A stretch of 64,000 nt of DNA, from the NCBI RefSeq assembly GCF_947495995.1, contig NZ_CANMAX010000002.1:496001-560000 (forward strand). Reading direction: 5' to 3'. Below are positions 49,647 through 60,100 of the stretch, piece after piece. This stretch comes from an uncultured Tenacibaculum sp. (lineage in GTDB: Bacteria; Bacteroidota; Bacteroidia; Flavobacteriales; Flavobacteriaceae). The translations under genes were made by a program, and so were the position numbers. Position 1 is the first letter of the stretch; each line of letters opens with the position of its first letter. Below the pieces are notes generated by a model. That model had not been told where the DNA came from. It did no database searches and saw only the letters and a list, made by a program, of their open reading frames with translations.

Positions 49647-51944
49647 ATGAAAACGAAACTATTATTACTAATTGCTATTGTCGGTAATCTATTTTATGGT
49701 TACACTCAATTATCTGTTGATGAAGAAAAGTATTTAGCAGATTTACTACTAAAAAAAGTAAATAAACTTAGAAAAAAGAAAAATGTTAATTCATTAAAGA
49801 ATAATATAAATTTAGTTAAGGCGGCTAAGTTTCATTCAGACTATATGTCTAAAAAACAAAAACTAACTCACAATCAGTTAGAAACTGAATTTGTTACTCC
49901 TAAACATCGAGTTGAAAAATTTTCAAAAGAATTTGATGCCTTTGGAGAAAATATTCTAAAAACTAGATCTATAAAACCACCTTTTACAAAACGTAAGTTA
50001 TCGTTAATGGCGAATTTAATGTATAACTCGTGGAAAAGATCTGAAGGTCATTATAAAAATATGATCTCAAATCAGTTTTCTTACTCAGGGTTTGGTTTTG
50101 TTTACAACAAAAAAAAGAAGCAAATATTTGCAACTAACGTTTTTGGTGCTAAAAGTTTGAAAATACCAAATCAGCTTTCAGAAAATGCTTTTGGAATTGG
50201 TGAAAGTTATGATGATTGTACAGAAATGTTAGATTATCATAATATTATAGCTAGTTTCGGAAACATGCTGAGTATTGAAGGTGATGAAATTGTGTTTAGA
50301 CACCATAATTTACAATACTTCAAAAAAATATTTAAAGATAAGAATGATGGATTAGCTTTGGATATAATTACGAAAGATCAGTTATCTTGTAATCAACCTA
50401 ATCGTTTAGACAGTTCTCCTATTTATGATGGTATTTTACTAAAACCTATTTATTTGGAAGAAATTTTAACTAAAAATGATGCAAAAAGTGATTTTCGTTT
50501 GAAAGTTTCTCTGGGTAAAGTTCCATCATTTTTACTTGGTAAAGATATTTCGGCGAATCTTATTTTAATTAATAATGGTAATCGATGTGACTACAGGTTT
50601 CCTGTTGCAATCCCTTTTTCTCAATACACTTTAATTCCTATACAACCAGAATTATATATTCCTACCATAAATTTAAAAACTGAAGGTACAGCTATAGTAA
50701 AAGAAATTTTCTTCGACTTTGGTTCTTCAAAAATTATCGCTAACAATATTTCTAATATCGATATCAATAAAGAAAAAGTTCAATCTATCGATATTAAAAG
50801 TTATACTTCTGTTGATGGTTCTTTTTCAAATAATAAATATTTATATGCTAAAAGAGCTTCATTTATTAAAAACTACTTGCAAAAAAAACTAGGTAGAATA
50901 AATAATAAGATTAATGTAGAAGCAAAAGAAAATTGGGAGTTGTTTAATTTTCAATTAGAGATGTATGGTTTTCAAAATGAATTAAATCTCTCAAGAAAAG
51001 AAAAACGATATTTTGCAAATCATCAATTAAAATCAATGTTCAAAAAAGAGTTTGCCGATCAACGCAAATCCAAAGCAATTGTATATGAAAATGGCACATG
51101 GTTATCTACGGATGTTAAACATGCTGAATATAATTTAATTGATGCTCTTCTTCATGAAAACAAAGATTTAGCAAATATGGCATTAGTTACTTTGTTCAAA
51201 CAAAAAGAAATGAATGTATTTTTAGAATCCGACTTTATAATTGATCGTTTAATTCATAAAAAAGAATTAGTTCAAAATACAGCTGCTATTTTTATAAAAA
51301 ACATTCAATTTTATCAATTAGATACTGTAATTTATTATATCAATTATTGGTTAAAAAGAGCTGATGAATTATCTGAAAACGCCAGAAAAAACTTATTAAA
51401 CCTATATACAATAACGACTAGACAGTTGCTAATGCATTGGGATGTAGACAATGAAAGATTTGCTAGAGTTTTACATCCTAAAAAGGTAAAAACCTTATTT
51501 AAAGAAATCACTAAGAATGAAAAAAGTAGTTCTCTTTATCTAAATTACCATATGGCTATTATTGAATATTATGGTCAAATAAATGATTATCAAAATGTCT
51601 ACAATTCTTTTAATTACATCACAAATTATTTCAAAGAGAAATCTTTAACTATTGAAGATGATATTAAATTAGCTTTATTTTTCAATCACTGGAGTAGATA
51701 TGATTTAACATTGAAGTTATTATCAAAATCTTATTTAGAAGATCGATTAAATGAAGAAGCTATCTTTATTTTTGCACAAACCTTAATAGCTTATCCCGAG
51801 GGTTCAGATGAAATTACACGAGAAGCAATTCTTGAAGGAGCGTTGAAGTTAAACAAGCAGCGTTGGTGTAATTGGATTAATAGTTATTTTCAAAGCTTAC
51901 GTTTTTCATATATTAAGGATTTGTATTGTAACCACTGTAATTAA
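49647..51944 (+). CDS. Secreted CAP/SCP-domain protein, large
   Basis: A 765-residue protein with signal peptide (residues 1-20) and a CAP domain (about 28-175: LVKAAKFHSDYMSKK, HNQLE, FGENIL, SWKRSEGHYKNMIS). The rest (about 180-765) includes an OmpA-like stretch (AIVKEIFFDFGSSKI ... YAKRASFIKNYL) and helical repeats. CAP proteins act in the periplasm or outside the cell; function unknown here. It is 8 bp upstream of the WYL gene. Confidence 0.75.
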   Translation: MKTKLLLLIAIVGNLFYGYTQLSVDEEKYLADLLLKKVNKLRKKKNVNSLKNNINLVKAAKFHSDYMSKKQKLTHNQLETEFVTPKHRVEKFSKEFDAFGENILKTRSIKPPFTKRKLSLMANLMYNSWKRSEGHYKNMISNQFSYSGFGFVYNKKKKQIFATNVFGAKSLKIPNQLSENAFGIGESYDDCTEMLDYHNIIASFGNMLSIEGDEIVFRHHNLQYFKKIFKDKNDGLALDIITKDQLSCNQPNRLDSSPIYDGILLKPIYLEEILTKNDAKSDFRLKVSLGKVPSFLLGKDISANLILINNGNRCDYRFPVAIPFSQYTLIPIQPELYIPTINLKTEGTAIVKEIFFDFGSSKIIANNISNIDINKEKVQSIDIKSYTSVDGSFSNNKYLYAKRASFIKNYLQKKLGRINNKINVEAKENWELFNFQLEMYGFQNELNLSRKEKRYFANHQLKSMFKKEFADQRKSKAIVYENGTWLSTDVKHAEYNLIDALLHENKDLANMALVTLFKQKEMNVFLESDFIIDRLIHKKELVQNTAAIFIKNIQFYQLDTVIYYINYWLKRADELSENARKNLLNLYTITTRQLLMHWDVDNERFARVLHPKKVKTLFKEITKNEKSSSLYLNYHMAIIEYYGQINDYQNVYNSFNYITNYFKEKSLTIEDDIKLALFFNHWSRYDLTLKLLSKSYLEDRLNEEAIFIFAQTLIAYPEGSDEITREAILEGALKLNKQRWCNWINSYFQSLRFSYIKDLYCNHCN

Positions 51945-51952
51945 ATAATAAT

Positions 51953-52969
51953 ATGGCATCAAATAAAAATGCTCTTATTCGATATAAAACTATAGATCAA
52001 TGTTTACGAAATACCATGCGTAAATGGACTTTAGATGATCTAATTGATGCTTGTTCTGATGCTTTATATGAATATGAAGGTAAAGATGTATATGTGAGTA
52101 AACGAACTGTTCAGCTTGATATTCAAATGATGCGAAGTGATAAATTGGGTTACAATGCACCAATAGAAGTTTATCAGCGAAAATATTATCGCTACGGTGA
52201 GGAAGGTTATTCTATTATGAATATTCCTGTAACAGAAAATGATGTAAAAGTGATGAACAATGCAATTCAAGTTTTACGTCAGTTTAAAGATTTTTCGCTG
52301 TTTAAAGAAATGGATGGAGTTTTACAGCGTTTAGAAGATTCTGTATACTCTTCGCAAGAAAATAATCGCGCCATTATTCATTTAGATAAAAATGAGCAAT
52401 TAAAAGGTTTACAACTTATAGATCCGTTATACAGTGCTATTCAAAAGAAGAAAGTTTTAGAAATCACGTATAAGTCATTTAAAGCTAGACAAGAAAATAT
52501 TCTGACTGTTCATCCGCAACTTTTAAAAGAGTTTAATAACCGATGGTTTTTAATTGTGTATCATAAAACTGATTTTATGAATTTAGCTCTTGATCGTATT
52601 ATAAAAATTGAAGAGAAAGATGAGTTTGAATATAAAGATAAGGCAGTTAATGGTGATGAATATTTTAAAAATGTAATTGGTGTTACAGTTTCTAGAACGA
52701 ATCCGAAACGTATTGAATTTTGGATTGAAAAACGCTTGGCTCCTTACGTAATTACCAAACCTTTTCATCATACTCAACGTTTAATTAGAGAAACTGAAGA
52801 CGGAGTCATTTTTAACATTCTTGTTCAAATAAACTTTGAATTAGAACGTGTAATTTTAGGTTATGGGGAGTCGATTAAGATTTTGAAACCTGAAAAACTA
52901 CGTGATAAAATTAAAAGACAATTAGGAAGAGCTTATCATAATTATACGCCTATTAATTCGGATGATTAA
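51953..52969 (+). CDS. WYL-domain transcriptional regulator
   Basis: A 338-residue regulator. N-terminal winged helix (about 8-75: TLDDLIDACSDALYE, VSKRTVQLDIQMMR), WYL domain (about 145-235: DPLYSAIQKKKVLEITYKS, NNRWFLIVYHKT, LALDRIIKIEE) and a C-terminal WCX-like region to residue 335. WYL domains are ligand sensors, in some cases of nucleic acids. As the only transcription factor in the island it is a candidate to act at the four TRCGYA operators (inference). Confidence 0.88.
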   Translation: MASNKNALIRYKTIDQCLRNTMRKWTLDDLIDACSDALYEYEGKDVYVSKRTVQLDIQMMRSDKLGYNAPIEVYQRKYYRYGEEGYSIMNIPVTENDVKVMNNAIQVLRQFKDFSLFKEMDGVLQRLEDSVYSSQENNRAIIHLDKNEQLKGLQLIDPLYSAIQKKKVLEITYKSFKARQENILTVHPQLLKEFNNRWFLIVYHKTDFMNLALDRIIKIEEKDEFEYKDKAVNGDEYFKNVIGVTVSRTNPKRIEFWIEKRLAPYVITKPFHHTQRLIRETEDGVIFNILVQINFELERVILGYGESIKILKPEKLRDKIKRQLGRAYHNYTPINSDD

Positions 52970-53032
52970 GTATATTTTTATCACGCTATTTCAATTATCA
53001 AAAATTTAAATAGGTTTAAGCGTTTTTTTTTA

Positions 53033-54658
53033 TCATTCAAAAAATTCTTGTCCATTATTATCAATATAAAGTATTTTTCCATTATGGAAAAGCTGTGCTA
53101 TTTCTATAAGCGAAATATAATCTGAAGCAGTAGAAGCTGCTTTAAGTATTCGATCATAAATGCATTGTGTTGTTTCTTTACCAGATTCAACATTAAAAAT
53201 TCCAACTTTTCCTGATTTAGTAACCACGTAATATCCATTATTTTCGGGCTCTATTTCATCATAGATAGCGGGTGAAATTTCTTTACCTGTTTTATTTAGA
53301 AAACCGAGTTTTTTATCCTTCCTAAAAATAAAAATCATCGCATGGTCTTTTGAAGAAATAGGATTTATATTATCATAAACTATTTCGGTATCTGCTAATC
53401 CTTTAACTGATTTTAGTCCATACTTATCTCCTTTTTGAACAACAGCTATATCTTTTACAAAACTGAGAATACGATCATAATGAATAGGTATTACTATTTC
53501 CCCTTTTGCATTTATAACTCCCCATTTTGATCCTTTTGATACAGATAGGTAACCTTCATCAAAATTATGACGATCATAACGATATAAACGGAAACTGTAT
53601 GAAGCTAGCGTTTCAATCTCATCAAAAATAAACTCAGTTTGTTTTTTACCTTTATTAGAAATCAATCCCCATTTATTTTTGTGCTTAGCGACTAATATAT
53701 CTTTATGTAAAAAATAAATCTTTTCGTATTGTGCTTCCAAAATTTCTTTTCCATCTATAGAAACGATCCCCCAAAAACCATTACTCTGGAAAAGAGCAAC
53801 ACCATTATAGACCCCTTCTAGATCATCGTACTTTGTTTCTATTTTTATATTTCCTTGTTTATCAATAAGTCCATATTTCCCATTTTGTTTTACTACACCG
53901 AACCCTCCATAAAAAGGACTATTATCTTCATATTCAATTTTTCCAATTACTTTACCAGTTGTATCTATATAACCATATAAACTTTTTTCATCATCAGAAG
54001 TATTTTTCTCTACCTGAGCTAAACCATCACTAAAATCTTTTACTCGTGTATATTCAAAATCTGTTAATTGCTTTCCTTCTATAGTAAATAATCCTTTTTT
54101 TCTTCCTTTATATATCACATACAGATTTTTCCCTTTATATTCAATATGTTCATACTCAACTGGTATAATAATCTTACCTTTAAGATTAGCAACTCCTTTT
54201 TTTCCATGTAAATCTTCAAGTTCAAAATTTCCATATCTATATTTAATATCATCAAATTTCAAAGGAAGAATCTCTTCTCTATTTAAATTCACTACTCCCC
54301 ATACTGTTTCGCCTTCATATTCTTTGCTTACCTTAAATAAGTTGGTGGTAATTGATGATTTATAAAATGGATCAAAAGGAATTATTATGTCTCCTGATGT
54401 ATTTATAATTCCACGATTTCCATTAATAGCCACTATACTATACCCATTACCAAAAAGACCTGCACGATCATATTGTGGTTTAATAATAATATTTTTGTTT
54501 CTATCACAAAAACCATATTTATCTCCTTTTCTATAAGGGATCAATTGTTCGTGTTGATTTAAAATATTGTCTCCCATCTTGATATTTACCTCTTTTGTTT
54601 TGGTTATACATGAAAAAGTCACAAAAAACAAGCAACTATAAATCGTATTTTTAATCAT
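53033..54658 (-). CDS. WG-repeat lipoprotein
   Basis: About 541 residues from ATG 54658 (MIKNTIYSCLFFVTFSC), giving a lipobox FFVTFSC; a longer frame begins at 54727 but adds a non-signal extension. At least ten WG/KWG repeats follow (patterns such as KYGFCDRNKNIIIKPQYD, KWGVINAKGEIVIPIHYD). It is probably a surface beta-propeller-like protein of unknown ligand. It is flanked by two copies of the WYL gene 3' end. Confidence 0.82.
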   Translation of the reverse strand: MIKNTIYSCLFFVTFSCITKTKEVNIKMGDNILNQHEQLIPYRKGDKYGFCDRNKNIIIKPQYDRAGLFGNGYSIVAINGNRGIINTSGDIIIPFDPFYKSSITTNLFKVSKEYEGETVWGVVNLNREEILPLKFDDIKYRYGNFELEDLHGKKGVANLKGKIIIPVEYEHIEYKGKNLYVIYKGRKKGLFTIEGKQLTDFEYTRVKDFSDGLAQVEKNTSDDEKSLYGYIDTTGKVIGKIEYEDNSPFYGGFGVVKQNGKYGLIDKQGNIKIETKYDDLEGVYNGVALFQSNGFWGIVSIDGKEILEAQYEKIYFLHKDILVAKHKNKWGLISNKGKKQTEFIFDEIETLASYSFRLYRYDRHNFDEGYLSVSKGSKWGVINAKGEIVIPIHYDRILSFVKDIAVVQKGDKYGLKSVKGLADTEIVYDNINPISSKDHAMIFIFRKDKKLGFLNKTGKEISPAIYDEIEPENNGYYVVTKSGKVGIFNVESGKETTQCIYDRILKAASTASDYISLIEIAQLFHNGKILYIDNNGQEFFE

Positions 54659-54727
54659 TATTTCTTTATGATACAAATAATTGTTTCTTAGTAGTGAAAT
54701 ATACTTTTTTTTCTGATTTGTAATCAA

Positions 54728-54945
54728 GTATCCCTCGTTTTTTTGAAAAATCTAATATTAGCTAATTAATATTTCTCAAGATGTTCATTCACTACAACTT
54801 GTACACACTATTTTTTAAAAATATTTTAAAGTTTTCAAGACTATAAACCACTCAAAACTTCAATTAAATTAACATTTCTAAAGATAACTTTAAATTTTCA
54901 AAAGGATAATTAATCTACAACATACAGTTTACATAACAGTAAATC
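54728..54945. other. A/T-rich gap without recognised gene
   Basis: No ORF, hairpin or repeat is supported here. It contains the upstream region of the WG-repeat gene, whose promoter I cannot place with confidence. Confidence 0.4.
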
Positions 54946-55057
54946 CATCAAAATTTTGAAACCTGAAAAACTACGTGATAAAATTAAAAGACAATTAGGA
55001 AGAGCCTATAACAATTATACTATTGATGAAGAAGACATAAAAAAAACACCAGAGTAA
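54946..55057 (+). pseudogene. Duplicated 3' end of the WYL regulator gene
   Basis: About 70 bp (coding ILKPEKLRDKIKRQLGRAY) nearly match 52877-52946, then diverge and continue in frame as NNYTIDEEDIKKTPE to a stop at 55055-55057. There is no start or upstream domain, so it is a fragment. The stop overlaps the terminator that follows. Confidence 0.82.
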
Positions 55058-55079
55058 AACTCTGGTGTTTTTATTTTTA
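55041..55079. terminator. Bidirectional terminator
   Basis: AACACCAGAG/CTCTGGTGTT, 10-bp stem with a TAAAA loop, A-run before and T-runs after. It closes the WYL 3' fragment and the leftward SusC operon. Confidence 0.88.
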
Positions 55080-55096
55080 ATAGATTAAATTTTTAC

Positions 55097-55621
55097 TTAA
55101 TCCATAATTTCTATTTCTAGAGTATCATTAAAAATTACGCCTCCAATTCCTACTGGAAAAAATTGTAATTCTATAGTTTCTACTCCTTCTGTTACGCCAT
55201 CGTTTACAATAGTTATAATATTATTTACAACGTGCTCTAAGTTAATACTTGCATCGTATCCATAATAATAACCGTCTTGAACTAAAAAAGGACTCACATC
55301 TTGTATTGTTGGAATGTTGAATGTATAATCTTCACCTTCAACAGCTGTTCCACCAATTACACGAATTCCTAATTGACCAGATACGTCATCGAAAAACTCT
55401 TTTCCATCAAATTTTACTTCAATTAAGTTTTCTTGAACAATTGTAAATGAAAGAGGATCTCCTTCATTTAACGTGATAACATCTTCTTCAATTATTGCTA
55501 ACGTTGAGTTATCTCTCGGAATATTTGGTAAGTCTACATCTTGATCACAAGAAACAGCTCCTAACATTACAAATGCTAAACCTAATATTTTTATATGTTT
55601 TACTAATTTCATTTTTTTCAA
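55097..55621 (-). CDS. Surface lipoprotein with Calx-beta-like pattern
   Basis: A 174-residue lipoprotein (lipobox GAVSC, Cys25). The mature part has Calx-beta-like features (GTAVEGEDYTFNIP, IVNDGVTEGVETIELQFF). It is the third gene of the second susCD operon, 10 bp after susD, and is likely a surface accessory of that transporter. Confidence 0.8.
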   Translation of the reverse strand: MKKMKLVKHIKILGLAFVMLGAVSCDQDVDLPNIPRDNSTLAIIEEDVITLNEGDPLSFTIVQENLIEVKFDGKEFFDDVSGQLGIRVIGGTAVEGEDYTFNIPTIQDVSPFLVQDGYYYGYDASINLEHVVNNIITIVNDGVTEGVETIELQFFPVGIGGVIFNDTLEIEIMD

Positions 55622-55631
55622 TTTGTCGTTA

Positions 55632-57095
55632 TTAATTTACATCCCAGAAAATCTTAGAAGAAAAAGCATCAGTTCTTGTTTGTGCTCTCACATTTTCTGA
55701 ATTTCCTGAATACTCAGAAGCAGGATACAATAATCTAACAGGAATATTTGTATCTGTTAATGTATTTGGTAATGGTAAATTACTAGGATAACCTGTTCTG
55801 TTATATTCAATCCATAATTCTGCTCCAGAAACACTTGTTAAAGCAATCCATTTTTGAGTTAAAATTGCTCTTAATGGTGTTCCTCCGTTAAACCCTAATG
55901 CAGGATCTAAATCTGTATTTGTAATATAAGTCGTTGCTCCTGTAGCTCCTAAAGCTGTGAAAGAAGCAGTAATTCCTTGATCAAATAACGCTTTTGCATT
56001 TCCTGATAAATATCCTCTTTGAACAGCTTCTGCTTGTAAGAAATAACTTTCAGCAGCTAACATAATTGGTAAATCTGCATCTGCTGCCTTTAAAACTCCA
56101 TCTCCGATAGAAGCTGCATTTCCAGTTCCGTTTTGTTGTGTACCAGCAAAAGTATTACTGTTTCCTGTATTTGGCTTCCATAAACGATTCAATCTAGGAT
56201 CGTTAGAATTATCTAATAAATTAAACGCAAATTCAGATGGACCAGTTTGACGACCTTGCCCAGTTGGAACATTAACTGGTGTAAAACCATAGACTTCCCA
56301 AAAAGGATTTTGTCTATCATCAGCATTTGTATAACCTGGATTTACAGTTACATCTTGTGTGATGAATTGTACTCCGTTTAACTCAGCAAACTTTGTGTTT
56401 ACATAAGCTCCTAAAGTTGCATCAGATTCTGATTTTAAAATTAAACGAACTAACATTCTTAGTTTAATAGTATTTGCAAAAGCTCTCCATTGCGCCATGT
56501 CACCATTAAACGTAATATCATTAATTCCGAATTCCTCAGAACTAGAATCCATCATTGCTATAGCTTCATCTAAAGAATCAATTAAAGTGATATAAGTTTC
56601 CTGAGCATCGTCGTACTTTGGAAATAAATTATCTGTTCCTTGAAAAGCTTCTGTAAATGGAGCATCTCCATATAAATCAATAATATATTGGAAATAAAAT
56701 GCTTTTAAAATCTTAGCCGCAGCTTTTTGGTTATTCCAATTTTTATCGTCGTTATATTTCTCAATCGTGGCGAAATTAGAGATATAGCGATAAAAATTAT
56801 CCCATACATCATCGTAAAACGTATTTGAGAATTGATATCTACTCTCTAAACCATAAGCATCGTTAAATGCTAAATAGTTACCAGACCAAGCAACTCCCAT
56901 CCAATTTCCAACTCTATTTAAACGATTTGAAAACGTTTCAGCACTAAGAGCTTGAGCACCAACAATAAGTTGATTTGGTGTTAATTCATCTAAATTTTGA
57001 TTATCTATACTATCGTTAACATCTAGATAATCACTACACGATACAATGCCTAAACAAAGCATTAATATTGCAACTATTTTATATCTATTTTTCAT
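55632..57095 (-). CDS. SusD/RagB-family lipoprotein (SusD-like_2 type)
   Basis: A 487-residue lipoprotein (lipobox GIVSC, Cys20) with the SusD-like_2 pattern: FYRYISNFATIEKYN, ILKAFYFQYIIDLYGDAPFTEAF, ANTIKLRMLVRLI and ILTQKWIALTSVSGAELWIEYNRTGYP. It pairs with the SusC 11 bp upstream. Substrate unknown; this subtype is often linked to peptides or other non-starch ligands. Confidence 0.92.
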   Translation of the reverse strand: MKNRYKIVAILMLCLGIVSCSDYLDVNDSIDNQNLDELTPNQLIVGAQALSAETFSNRLNRVGNWMGVAWSGNYLAFNDAYGLESRYQFSNTFYDDVWDNFYRYISNFATIEKYNDDKNWNNQKAAAKILKAFYFQYIIDLYGDAPFTEAFQGTDNLFPKYDDAQETYITLIDSLDEAIAMMDSSSEEFGINDITFNGDMAQWRAFANTIKLRMLVRLILKSESDATLGAYVNTKFAELNGVQFITQDVTVNPGYTNADDRQNPFWEVYGFTPVNVPTGQGRQTGPSEFAFNLLDNSNDPRLNRLWKPNTGNSNTFAGTQQNGTGNAASIGDGVLKAADADLPIMLAAESYFLQAEAVQRGYLSGNAKALFDQGITASFTALGATGATTYITNTDLDPALGFNGGTPLRAILTQKWIALTSVSGAELWIEYNRTGYPSNLPLPNTLTDTNIPVRLLYPASEYSGNSENVRAQTRTDAFSSKIFWDVN

Positions 57096-57106
57096 TTTTA
57101 TCTTTT

Positions 57107-60100
57107 TTAAAATCCAACATTAACTGAAAGTGTATAGAATCTTGTTGGAGGTGTAATACCATAACCAGCAATACCAAATCTACCTGCAAATTCAGGATCG
57201 TTATAATCTAAATTTTCAGAAGGTAAGCTTGTCCATAAATTTCTACCACTAATTCCAACATTAAATCTAGATAAGTTGATCTTATCTGTAAATTTCTTTG
57301 GTAAGTCGTAACTTAAAGAAACTTCTCTTAATTTAAATGCAGTTGCATCTGTAATAAAATTCTCGTCAATATTTACATAATCTCCTGTATAATAATCGTA
57401 AGCATTATTATATGGGTGATTTGTAGGTACACTATTTGCTGATAAAACTGTAGTATTATCTACACCTGAACCTTGAACAGTTGAATTTGGGAAAACGAAA
57501 GGTAACCTATCATTAAAAGTAGTTTGAATAGTTCTACCTTGACCAGATAATTGGTTTCTAATTCCAGAATAAAATACATGTCCGGTTCTGTAATCAGCTA
57601 CAGCAGCTAATCTGAATCCTTTGTATTTTGCATTGATTGCGAAATTTAAAATATAATCTGGAGTAGTTTTTCCTAAAGTTTTTAATCCAGCTGCAATTAA
57701 CGGAGTTCCGTTTGCGTCAACTACTACCCTACCTTGATCGTCTCTTTCGTAAGCCGTACCTTGTAATAATGGAAACTCTTCACCTTCAATAGCAAAAGCA
57801 CCAATAGTTCCTCCAGTTCCTAAAACTTCTACTCTATCAGACTGATCTGTAACTTTATCTACAGTAGTTTTAAAAGTACTAATACCTACTCTACCACTTA
57901 ACTGGAAATCTTCAGTTTTAAAAGGAGTAAATCCTAAATCTACTTCTAAAGACGTTGAGCTTGTTTCTCCAACATTAATTAAAGAATTAAAGAAACCAAT
58001 TGTAGAAGAACTTGAAATGTTTAAGATTTGATCTGTATTCTGACCAAAAGAAGCAGAAGCATCTAACGTAATTCTTGGTCCTCTAATATTTAAAAATTCT
58101 AAGTTTAAGTTTGCTTCAAAAGAATTGATAAATTCATTTTTAATATTTTGATCAACAACAGAAGCTTGACCAATTAAAGATACTAAACCTGTTCCTGGGA
58201 AAAATGTATCGTTTATAGCTACAGTAGAAACTTGTTGTGGATCTAAAGCTGTTGCGTTACCAGTTTTTACGAAACTTGCTGAAACTTTTGCCTTATGGAA
58301 AATTCTATTTTTAATCTCAGGAAAAGCTTTCGTTGGAATAAAAGCCACACCTACAGAAGGATAAAAGAAACTTCTATTTTGTTTAGGTAAAACTGAATTC
58401 CAGTCATTTCTTCCTGTCATATTTAAGAATAAGTAATCTTTATATCCTAAATCAATTTGACCGAAAGCACTTACTGTTCTACTTTTAAAGTTTTCTTCCC
58501 AAGAATCTGGAATAGAAGTAATATTAGATAAATTGAAAAAACCTTCACTTGCCAAATCAAAACCTCCATTTACTTGGCGAGAAGATCTACGGTCTGTTGT
58601 ATTTAAACCTACGTTAGACTTGAATGTAATATCTTCAGTTAAATTATAGTCAAAGTTTACTAAAGCATCCGTATAAATAAAACGCTCAGTTGTATTATCT
58701 ACTTGATAGAAAGAACGGATAGATCTATCAGTTCCTACAAAATTGTCTGTATCTGTGTAAGAATTTCTTCTAACTTCATCATTATCTTGAATATTTCTTA
58801 CAGAAGAACGTAAAATAGCGTTTACATTATCGTTGAATTTATAAGTTAATTCTCCAGATAAATCGAAGATTCTTCTTGAACCTAAACGTCTATCGTTTTG
58901 TAATGTCCAATATGGACTTGTATCGTAAATAGTCCAGTGATCATTGTTATCTCCACTATTAAAAGCTTCAATTGGAACGTTTCCTGGAGTATTTGATAAA
59001 CGTTGATACATACTAATTGCAGGATAAGTATTATTAGCTCTTTTATTATCTACATCTCTGTTGTTAACATTATCTGTAGATTCTTCAGTATATCTTGCAA
59101 TACCCTGAACAGACCATTTTCCGATTTGTTTTCCTGAAGTTAAAGAGAAATTGTGTTTTGATAATTCACTATTTGGAATTACACCTTCTAACTCTTGATT
59201 TAAATAACTGAAGTTTACAAATCCATTTTGCATATCTCCACCAGCTATAGAGATTGAGTTTTGCAAGTTGAATCCTCTATCAAAGAATGGTAAAATATTA
59301 TCTTCAATATGTTTGTATTCAAAATTTCTAAAGTTTCCGTTAGCATCTGGAGTACCAACAGAAATAATTGCTCCATGATATGGAACACCCCAAGAACCTT
59401 GATCAACAGTTTCAATATTACCTCCCCAACCTTGTCCGAAACGATTTTGTGTTTCTGGTAAGAAAGCAATTTCTTCAACTGTTACAGAAGATTTAAGATT
59501 AATAGAAAACTTATTCGCACCTTTAAGTCCTTTTTTCGTAGTCACGATAATTACACCTGCAGCACCTAATTCACCATATAAAGCAGCACCATTTGCTCCT
59601 TTAATTACGTTCATAGATTCAATTGTGTTTGGATCTAAAGTTGATAAAATTTCTGCAGAAGAAACAATATTATCGATAACGATTAAAGCTGAATTGTTTC
59701 CTGAAATAGATCTATTACCACGTAAGGTAATTTGAGTGTTGGGTGTTAAACCCGCCGAAGTTGTATTAATTTGTAAACCCGAAACTTTACCAGCTAAAGC
59801 TTGAACAGCATCTGGGTTACTTGCTTGATTTAACTCATCTGCTTTTACAACTTGATTTGCTGTTGTAATTTCATCTGGTTTACGTTTAATACCAATAGCG
59901 GTAACAACAACTTCGTTAAGTACGTTTTGATCTTCTTCCATCAAAACATCAATTTTGTTAGTTCCAGCAACTTTCTTTTCCACGGTTTTCATACCAATAA
60001 AGCTAAACAGGAGGATGTCGTTTTCATTAGCCTTAATGGAATATTTACCGTCAAAATCAGTTTGGGTACCTCTAGAAGTACCTTTGATTACTACACTAAC

